Shown here piece by piece: positions 1 through 7,500 of a stretch of 64,000 bases of DNA. The DNA is from Candidatus Amarolinea dominans. Lineage in GTDB: Bacteria > Chloroflexota > Anaerolineae > SSC4 > Amarolineaceae. Both the position numbers and the translations under genes were made by a program. The stretch spans positions 310,001 to 374,000 of the forward strand of contig JADJYJ010000004.1 in the NCBI GenBank assembly GCA_016719785.1. Direction: 5' to 3'. The notes beneath the pieces are model-generated. The model was given only the letters and a program-made list of their open reading frames with translations. It searched no databases and had not been told where the DNA came from. Position 1 is the first letter of the stretch, and every line of letters starts with the position of its first letter.

Positions 1-2000
1 CGGCCCCCGCCAGTGAACCGGCGGCTCGTGGTGGGTCGCCAGGACAAACTCCTCGTACTGCGCATTGGTGACCGGATAGGCGCCGATACGAAAATCACCC
101 ACCCAGACCGGATGCGCCGGTTTCTCGTTGTCATTGACGATCGTTGCTCCCCATCGTAAACTCGCCGGCCGGCACGGGCAGCAGCACATCGAAGTCGCGG
201 ATCGCCCAACGCGCTGAGCACGGAGCCGGCTTCGGCCCGTTCACGCGGGGTGAGGCGGTCGTGCGTGATGAGATCGGTCAGGCGCTGGCGCACGCGTTCG
301 ATCAGCTCAGGGCCGAGCGCGCGCCGCTGCGCGCGGCCCAGGCCAAAGTCCAGCAGCGCCTGTCCGGCCAGCCAGGCCTGCCGCCAGGCCGCATCATCCG
401 CCGGCGGGGTCTTGGGGCACAGTTCGTCCACCAGGAGCAGCGGCTCGTCGCGACCATCCTGTACCTGGATGCCGACCGCCAGGAGGATCACTTCGCGCCA
501 GAAGCTGGCGGTCGCGGCCAGTTTCACGGTCTCGCTCACGAAGTCGCGTTGGCGGCTGAGATGGCAGGCGGCCAGGTATTCCTGGAAGGTGCGATGCGGA
601 AAACGATAGAGCTGGCCCGGCACCACCTCCACTAGCAGGCCCGCACGCTCGTTCATCACCGCCACCACCTGCTCGGCCCAATCCTTGCTCTTCTGCGGGT
701 GCAGATCGGCCAGGGCCGCGACCAGGTCGCTCATGGTCACGTCGGCCGTGGCCTCACGATCGGCCTCTTGCGGCAAATGGGCATGTACGTCGTAGGCCAG
801 GCGCCAGAGCGTTTGCTGCACATCAATGTCCTGCAGACCGGCCTCAGCCAGCAGGCGGCGCCAGGTCGTTTGTCCACCGGCGTCGCCCTTCAGCTTGACC
901 GCCTCCCAGCGCGAGAGCAGCAGGTCAACCACGTCTCGGTAGAGCAGCACACGCGCGTCGGGCAGCTCGTCCCTGCGCGTATGCACCACGGCCATCGTGG
1001 TCAGCAGCAGCGGATTGCGCGCCAGCCGGCGTAAGTCCTCACGGCGCACCGCGCGGCTCAGCTTGGCGGCTGAGGTCTGGGCCTCGTCGGGTGTGCGCTC
1101 GCGCATCACCGCCAACTGGCGATACCAGGCCGAGATGAAGGCGTCAATCTTCTCCTCGTCCAACGGCGCCAGCTCCACCACTGTGGGCCAGAGGGTGTCG
1201 GACAAATGCCAGCGCCTGTCCTGGTAGCTCAAGACGCGGCAGGTCACAACCACGCGCAGGCTTGGGTAGGCGATGGGCAGGTCGTTGATCATCTCTTTGA
1301 TGCGCCCCAGCACGGCCGCCTGGACAGGCACCTCGTCCAGGCCATCCAGGAGCAAGATGGCGGCGCCGTCCTGCAGATGATCGGTCAAAAACTCAAGGCA
1401 GTCGCCCAGGCCATTCTCGCCCAGCCAGGATGCGAGATAGGCGAGCAGCAGGCCGGTTTTCGGTGGGGGATCGGTCGCCTTGCTCAGCCAGGCCGCCAGG
1501 TAGCGCAGCGTCACCGGCACAGGCAGCACCTGGCTGGCGTCGGCCGGCCAGGTGGGCAAGCGCTCCAGCCAGCCGCCGCGGGCGTCCAGCGCGGCATTGG
1601 CCAGGCAGTAAGCCAGGTGATTGACAAAGGTGGATTTGCCGCCGCCCGGCTCGCCCACCAACACCAGGCGCGGGGTCTGCGCCACGGCCTCCAGCGCGGA
1701 CCAGGGGCGCTCATCCGGCCGGCCCAGCATCTCCTCCTGGCCGCGCTTACGGCCGGAAGGGTCTTCGGTCGGCACGCGGGTCTTGGTATCGAGCGCCACG
1801 TAGACATCGGCCAGCGGCAGGCGTTCTTCCGCCGGCGTCTCCGCGCTGGCCGCCTTGATGTCCACCGCGGTCAGCGGCAAGAAGCGCAGATCGGCCGCGA
1901 TGCGCTGAAGGTAGCGCCGGCGCTGCTCCTCATACAGCTTGGCGGCCTGGCGACCGCCGGGCGCAGCGTTGGATGGGCGCCGCGCCTCCCGGCACGGCAA
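1..2000 (-). CDS. NACHT-family NTPase with C-terminal FGE-sulfatase-like domain, partial and frame-broken
   Basis: One minus-strand frame is open from about 2000 (TTG) to the window edge. It encodes a NACHT signal-transduction ATPase: Walker A GEPGGGKST near 1635-1660, Walker B ILLLDGLDEVP near 1340, and a RNPLLLTTMA-type segment near 1010, followed by a helical region. From about position 200 to 1 the homology continues in two other frames: VPAGEFTMGS near 145-175, then NDNEKPAHPVWVGDF and AYPVTNAQYEEFV from 135 downward. These are the start of a sulfatase-modifying-factor (FGE) fold, a common NACHT partner domain in Chloroflexota and cyanobacteria. The protein therefore needs two frame shifts at its C-terminus plus one at the N-terminus (see 1930-2172). 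Recent decay or indel errors in the assembly are both possible. The ligand or target is unknown; such proteins may act in signalling or defence. Confidence 0.75.
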   Translation of the reverse strand, partial: MPCREARRPSNAAPGGRQAAKLYEEQRRRYLQRIAADLRFLPLTAVDIKAASAETPAEERLPLADVYVALDTKTRVPTEDPSGRKRGQEEMLGRPDERPWSALEAVAQTPRLVLVGEPGGGKSTFVNHLAYCLANAALDARGGWLERLPTWPADASQVLPVPVTLRYLAAWLSKATDPPPKTGLLLAYLASWLGENGLGDCLEFLTDHLQDGAAILLLDGLDEVPVQAAVLGRIKEMINDLPIAYPSLRVVVTCRVLSYQDRRWHLSDTLWPTVVELAPLDEEKIDAFISAWYRQLAVMRERTPDEAQTSAAKLSRAVRREDLRRLARNPLLLTTMAVVHTRRDELPDARVLLYRDVVDLLLSRWEAVKLKGDAGGQTTWRRLLAEAGLQDIDVQQTLWRLAYDVHAHLPQEADREATADVTMSDLVAALADLHPQKSKDWAEQVVAVMNERAGLLVEVVPGQLYRFPHRTFQEYLAACHLSRQRDFVSETVKLAATASFWREVILLAVGIQVQDGRDEPLLLVDELCPKTPPADDAAWRQAWLAGQALLDFGLGRAQRRALGPELIERVRQRLTDLITHDRLTPRERAEAGSVLSALGDPRLRCAAARAGRRVYDGEQRSSMTTRNRRIRSGWVIFVSAPIRSPMRSTRSLSWRPTTSRRFTGGG

Positions 2001-2172
2001 TCCAGACTGCGGCAACCAATGAGATGGCAAACGCGGCCCAAACCAGCCAGCGCACCGGTTCGAGCGTTTCCTGCAGATCGGCAGCCACCCAGTTGGCGGC
2101 CAGGTTGCCGATCGCCAGGATCAGCGCAATCAGGGCGGGTAGCAGCCAGGGACGTGATGGGCGAGTGGTCAT
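1930..2172 (-). CDS. N-terminal membrane segment of the same NACHT gene
   Basis: The start at 2172 follows a good ribosome site (GAAGGAGG, 9 bases upstream). The frame encodes two hydrophobic helices, PALIALILAIGNLAANWVAA and VRWLVWAAFAISLVAAVWIA, then ends out of frame. The residues AAPGGRQAAKLYEEQ that should follow are in the next frame from about 1970, continuous with the NACHT region. The intact protein would be membrane-anchored by an N-terminal hairpin with the NACHT ATPase in the cytoplasm. The frame jump lies between about 1960 and 1995. The 80-residue product as written is unlikely to be functional on its own. Confidence 0.6.
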   Translation of the reverse strand: MTTRPSRPWLLPALIALILAIGNLAANWVAADLQETLEPVRWLVWAAFAISLVAAVWIAVPGGAAPIQRCARRSPGRQAV

Positions 2173-2819
2173 GGTGGGATTCCTCCTTCATGGGCAGGTG
2201 CAGAGTGCACGCGGGAAATTGTACGCCACAAGCGCCGAAACATCAAACCGGCGCGCAACTCGTCTCCAGTCAACGCAGGTTGGATTGGTCACGCGTTGCC
2301 GCGACTGGCAGTCGCCTGCTCTGCACCGCGCAAAGTTGACAGGACACGCCGCCTGCATAGAATGACCCAACCGCTGACTGACCTGAAAATATCCTGACGC
2401 AAAGAAGCAAAGACGCAAAGGCATTTTCATGCACGATTGTGCCCCCTGGCATGGAAACTGACCTGAAAATAGCCCTGTGGCGCAATCCGCCGGATTGCAG
2501 CGCCCGCGCCACGGAGGCAAGCCGGCGGCTTGCGTCACATTTTCATGCACGGTTGTGCGCCCGGCGCATGGGCAACTGACCTGGCCTGAACATACGCCGA
2601 ACGAGTTCGGCACTCCGGACGCTCCGGAGTCCTCGACTTGTCGAAAAGTGACGCGTTGCGCCATAGGAGGTCATGAAATCGGCCAACGCATTATGATATG
2701 GCGCATATGACCGCCGTGACTCGACGCCTATAATCCTGCTTGTTCAATTTGTCACAGGCATGGCACAGATTGCGCCCGTGCCCTGAGGATAGTGAGTTAA
2801 ATTTAGGAGGAACCATTCG
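2173..2819. other. Intergenic region with imperfect direct repeats
   Basis: I see no convincing gene in this 647-base gap between divergent genes. Two segments repeat imperfectly: CATTTTCATGCACGATTGTG near 2421 and CATTTTCATGCACGGTTGTG near 2538, each followed by a conserved run ending in ACTGACCTG. An ACTGACCTGAAAATA motif also occurs near 2380 and 2458. A GCAAAGAAGCAAAGACGCAAAG run lies near 2400-2421. The ORFs seen here cross the repeats on both strands and carry no recognisable domain, so I treat them as chance. Confidence 0.6.
2707..2734 (+). promoter_or_regulatory. Putative promoter of the acyl-CoA dehydrogenase/synthase operon
   Basis: A perfect -10 TATAAT (2729-2734) has a weak -35 ATGACC (2707-2712) at 16 bp. 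The start codon at 2820 is preceded by AGGAGG. Confidence 0.45.
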
Positions 2820-4451
2820 ATGGCCGGACTGGATACCCAAACCCTCAACATGGTGTTGTCCACGCTGCAAAAGTATGCGGAGCGTGAGCTGACCAATGCC
2901 TACTTGCTTGAGCTTGACTACAAGGACGAATTCCCTCATGCCGTTCTGGAAGCGCTCTATGGCGACGTGGGCCTGCATCTCCTCTTCATCCCCGAAGAGT
3001 TCGATGGCATGGGCGGCGGCGCCTATGACATCTACCGTGTCTCCGAGGTCATGGCCAGCATTGACCTGGGCATCGCGACCGGGGTGCTGGCCACTTTCCT
3101 GGGCAGCGACCCCATCACGGTGGGCGGCACGCCAGAGCAGAAAACCTACTGGATGGGCCGCATCGCGAACGAGGGTCTGCTGGTGGCCTATGGCGCGACC
3201 GAACCGCAGGCTGGCAGCGATCTCGGCTCGCTCAAAACCAAGGCCGAGCCGGTGATCGAAGACGGCAAGGTGACCGGTTATCGCATCACCGGCCGCAAGC
3301 AGTGGATCAGCAACGGCGGCGTCGCCAAAGTCTACACGATCCTGGCCAATGCGCCAGGCGGCGCAACCTGGTTTGTGGTGGAGCATGACGCCGAAGGCTT
3401 CACCAAGGGCAAACCGGAGGACAAGCACGGCATTCGCGCCAGCAACACGGCGGCGCTCTTCCTGGATAATGTGTATGTGCCAGCCGACCGCCTGGTGGGC
3501 GGGGTGGAAGGTCAGGGGTTGATCCAGGCGCAGGCGGTCTTTGGCTACACCCGCCTGATGGTGGCCGCGTTCGGTTTGGGCGGCGGCTGGGCCGCGCTCA
3601 AACGCACCATTCCCTACTCGCAGGTGCGCATTCAGGGCGGCGCGCCGCTCAGCCAGAAGCAGGGCTATACCCACAAGCTGATCGTGCCCAATGCGGTGCG
3701 CCTGGAAGCGGCTCGTGCCTACATCGAATGGACAGCCGAACGCCTCGATGGCGGCGAACCCGACCTGCAGACCGAAGGCGCGGTGGCGAAGTACCTGGCG
3801 ACCGAGGCCGGCAATAAGGCGGCCGAAGATGCGATCCAGGCGCACGGCGGCTACGGCTACACCAAGGAATACATGGTGGAAAAGATCAAGCGCGATGTCA
3901 AGATCACCACCATCTACGAAGGCACCTCGGAAATCATGGAATGGACGATTGCCCGCGACCGCTGGCAGTTGCACCTGAAGACCCGCGGCGCCTACTACAA
4001 CGACTGGGCTGCGCGCCTGGACAAAATTCAGCGCACTGAGCCGAACAACGGCGCAGGGACGGCCGCCCTGGCCCTGCGCGCGCTGGCCGTGGTGTTGGAA
4101 CGCTGCCGCGTTGACCGCCTGACACGCAATCAGCACATCCTCTTTCGCCTGGGTGAATTGATCGCCTACGCGGAGACGGCCGCCATCTTCGCCGAGCGGG
4201 TGCAGTCGCATCCCACCACGGCTATCCCGCTGGATGTGACGACCCGCCAGGCCATGGCCCGTATCCATGCGCGTGACGCGGCGCTCAAGGTGGCGGATGA
4301 CGGCTTGCGCTGGACCATCGGCGCGGGGCAGACCGACCCCAACCTGGCCGGATCGCTCAATTTGCCAGGCATCTACCAGGCGCAGGCGGGGCTGATCGAG
4401 GACATGGATTTCGTCAGCAAGAAGCTCAACGAGGCGTTTCCGGCCGCGTAA
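2820..4451 (+). CDS. Acyl-CoA dehydrogenase family protein
   Basis: This 543-residue FAD-dependent acyl-CoA dehydrogenase would oxidise an acyl thioester to the 2,3-enoyl form. Visible family features are the ATEPQAGSD substrate/FAD loop (about residues 125-133), the RKQWISNG segment, the AEDAIQAHGGYGY region and IYEGTSEI near residue 366, whose Glu is the usual catalytic base. It is about 150 residues longer than short- and medium-chain members, with an extra helical C-terminus as in very-long-chain or PKS-associated members. An AGGAGG ribosome site precedes the ATG. The next gene, the giant synthase, starts 54 bases downstream on the same strand. This suggests a role in tailoring or desaturating the synthase product or supplying its starter; a plain beta-oxidation role cannot be excluded. 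Confidence 0.9.
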   Translation: MAGLDTQTLNMVLSTLQKYAERELTNAYLLELDYKDEFPHAVLEALYGDVGLHLLFIPEEFDGMGGGAYDIYRVSEVMASIDLGIATGVLATFLGSDPITVGGTPEQKTYWMGRIANEGLLVAYGATEPQAGSDLGSLKTKAEPVIEDGKVTGYRITGRKQWISNGGVAKVYTILANAPGGATWFVVEHDAEGFTKGKPEDKHGIRASNTAALFLDNVYVPADRLVGGVEGQGLIQAQAVFGYTRLMVAAFGLGGGWAALKRTIPYSQVRIQGGAPLSQKQGYTHKLIVPNAVRLEAARAYIEWTAERLDGGEPDLQTEGAVAKYLATEAGNKAAEDAIQAHGGYGYTKEYMVEKIKRDVKITTIYEGTSEIMEWTIARDRWQLHLKTRGAYYNDWAARLDKIQRTEPNNGAGTAALALRALAVVLERCRVDRLTRNQHILFRLGELIAYAETAAIFAERVQSHPTTAIPLDVTTRQAMARIHARDAALKVADDGLRWTIGAGQTDPNLAGSLNLPGIYQAQAGLIEDMDFVSKKLNEAFPAA

Positions 4452-4505
4452 AGCAAGTAGGGCGGCGAGTGATGAAGCTCGCCGCTGGCATGAGGAGTAC
4501 GACTT

Positions 4506-7500
4506 ATGGAACAAACCGCAGACCGTGCCATTGCGGTGGTGGGCGTAGGCGCCGTCTTGCCAGATGCGCTGAACGCCCCCGCGTTTTGGAAAAATATCCG
4601 CACCAAGCGCTACAGCATCACCGACGTGCCGCCGGAGCGCTGGAGCGTAGCCGATTATTATGACCCTGACCCCGGCGCACCCGACAAGACCTACAGCAAA
4701 ATTGGCGCCTGGGTGCGTGGGTTTCAGTTCGATTGGAAGCAATTTCGTATCCCGCCCAAAGTGGCCGCAGCCATAGACGGGAGTCAGCAATGGGCGCTGG
4801 CCACGGCCGCGGAGGCCCTGGCCGACTATGGCTATCCCAAGCGACCGCTGAATACGGAGCGCACAGGCGTTATCCTGGGCACCGCCATGGGCGGCGAGCT
4901 GCATTACTTCACCGCGCTGCGCATTTTCTTCCCCGAATATGCGCACGCCCTGGAAAATACCGTCGCGTTCAGGCAATTGCCAGCCGACGTGCGCGCGGCG
5001 TTGATGGCCGAAGCACGCGAGATGGTGCAGGAGCGCTTCCCCAATATAACCGAAGACACGATGCCCGGCGAGTTGGCCAACATCGTGGCCGGTCGCATCG
5101 CCAACGTCTTCAACCTGCGCGGGCCGAGCTTTATCGCCGACGCGGCTTGCGCGTCCACCTTTGCCGCGGTCGAAGCGGCTGTGGAAAACCTCATCAATTT
5201 CCGCTGCGATGCGGTGCTGACGGGCGGTGTGGACCGCAACATGGGGCCAACCACGTTCGTGAAATTCAGCAAAATCGGTGCGCTCAGCGCGACCGGCAGC
5301 CGGCCGTTCGGCGATGGCGCCGATGGCTTTGTGATGGGCGAAGGCGCGGCCGCGTTTCTCCTCAAACGTTTGAGCGATGCCGAACGCGATGGCGACAAGA
5401 TCTATGCCGTCATTCGCGGCGTCGGCGGTTCCAGCGATGGCAGGGGCAAAGGCATCACGGCCCCCAACCCGATCGGCCAGCAGTTAGCCACGCAGCGGGC
5501 CTGGGAAAACGCCGGGCTGGATCCGGCCAGCGCCACCCTGGTCGAGGCGCACGGCACCAGCACCAAGGTGGGTGACGTGGTGGAAGTGGAAAGCCTGGCC
5601 ACCATCTTCGGCAACGCGCCGCGCGGCAGCATCGCCCTGGGGTCGGCCAAGAGCAACATCGGCCACCTGAAGGCAGGCGCCGGCGCGGCCGGTCTGCTGA
5701 AGGCGGTGATGGCGGTGTATGACAAGGTACTGCCGCCCACGCTCAACGCGCAAAAACCGAACCCCAACCTCAACTTTGATCAGATGCCGTTCTTCGTCAA
5801 TCATGATCTGCAGGAGTGGAAACAGCCAGCCCAGGGCCCACGGCGGGCGGGGGTCAGCGCGTATGGCTTTGGCGGCACCAATTTCCATGTGGTGGTGGAA
5901 GAGCACGTGCCGGGCGCGCTGGCTCGTGAGATAGCAACCTATGCGGGAGTGACTATCCCCGGCGCCAAAACAGCGCCGGCCTCGCCACCTGCCACCCTGC
6001 CTGTCACCCTCAGCGCGTCAACCAAGGCGCCGCTGCGCGGCATTCTGGCTGTGGGCGCGGCGTCGCCCGTCGAGCTGAAAGACAAACTGGACGCAATCTG
6101 GGGCCGCGTGGAAGACGGCTGGATGCCGCCCGTGGCGCCGCCGACCGCGGCTGATCTGGCCGCCAACGAGCGCCTGGTGATTGACTTTGGCACGCCTGAT
6201 GAACTGCTCGACCGGCTAGGCAATGCGCGCAAAGCGGCCGGTTTTGGCAACGCCGCGGCCTGGAAGGCCCTGCAAGGTCGGGGCATCTTCCGCGGCAGCG
6301 GCCCCAAGCCAGGCAAGGTGGCCTTCCTCTTCCCCGGTCAGGGCAGCCAGTACGCGAACATGGGGCGCGAACTGGCCGCGGCTGATCCGGTGGTGGCCGA
6401 AGTGTTTGCCGAAGGTGACCGCGTGATGACGCCGATCCTGGGCAAGCCGCTGACCGATTTCATCTTCGTCAACGGCGACGACCCGCAGGCCATGAAGCGT
6501 GTGGAGCGCGATCTGATGCAGACCGCCATCACGCAGCCGGCCATGCTGACGATTGACACCGCGATCTACAAACTGCTGGCAACCTACGGCCAATACCCCG
6601 ACATGGTCATGGGGCACTCCCTGGGCGAATATGGCGCGCTGATTGCCGCGGGCATCATGCCCTTTGCCGATGCGCTGGAGGCAGCCGCGGCGCGTGGCAG
6701 CGAAATGACCAAGGTCAGCATGGGCGACAACGGCTGGATGGCCGCGGTCATGGCGCCTTACAAGATGATCGAAGAGACGCTGCCGAAAATCAAGGGCTAT
6801 GTGGTCGCGGCCAACATCAACAGCTACAACCAATCGGTGATTGGCGGCGAGAGCAAGGCGGTTGAGGAGGCGATCGGCCTCTTCAACGGCATGGGCTACC
6901 AGGCTGTGCGCCTGCCGGTGAGCCACGCCTTCCACACGCGCATCGTGGCCCCGGCCAGCAAGCCGCTGCGTCAGGTGCTCAATCGCCTGCGCATCTCCCT
7001 GCCGCTCCTACCACTGGTGGGCAACGTCTATGGTGAGTTCTATCCCAACGATGTCGAAGGCATCAAGGATCTGCTCGAACTGCAGATCGCTTCGCCGGTG
7101 CAGTGGATCAAGGGCCTGGAAACGCTGTACGCGGCCGGCGTGCGTACCTTCGTCGAAGTCGGCGCCAAGAAGGCGCTCAAGGGCCTGGTAGACGATGTCC
7201 TGGGCAGCAAGCCCGATGTCGTCTCGCTTTTCACCAATCACCCCAAGACCGGCGAGCTGCCGAGCTTCAACCAGGCGCTGTGCGGCCTTTACGCCGCCGG
7301 CTACGGCTTGACCGCCAGCCAACCGGCCTGGGAAATCAAGCCGCCGCCGTCGCAAGCCGCGGCAGCCCCTTCAACACCAACTCCGGCGTCGTCGGTCAGT
7401 GCGATAGCAGCCCCCTCTGCGCCTGTCGCTGCCGCGACCATGCCAGCCGAACAGGATTTTGCCATGCCAAACCTGCCGTCCCTACCTCCGGCACAAGCCT

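Noticed and set aside
2188..2664. A 158-codon minus-strand ORF in the repeat region
   Set aside because: It translates direct repeats and lacks ribosome site and homology.
2691..4976. A 761-codon minus-strand ORF opposite the acyl-CoA dehydrogenase and synthase start
   Set aside because: It is antisense to clearly homologous genes in high-GC DNA and shows no domain; a codon-bias shadow.
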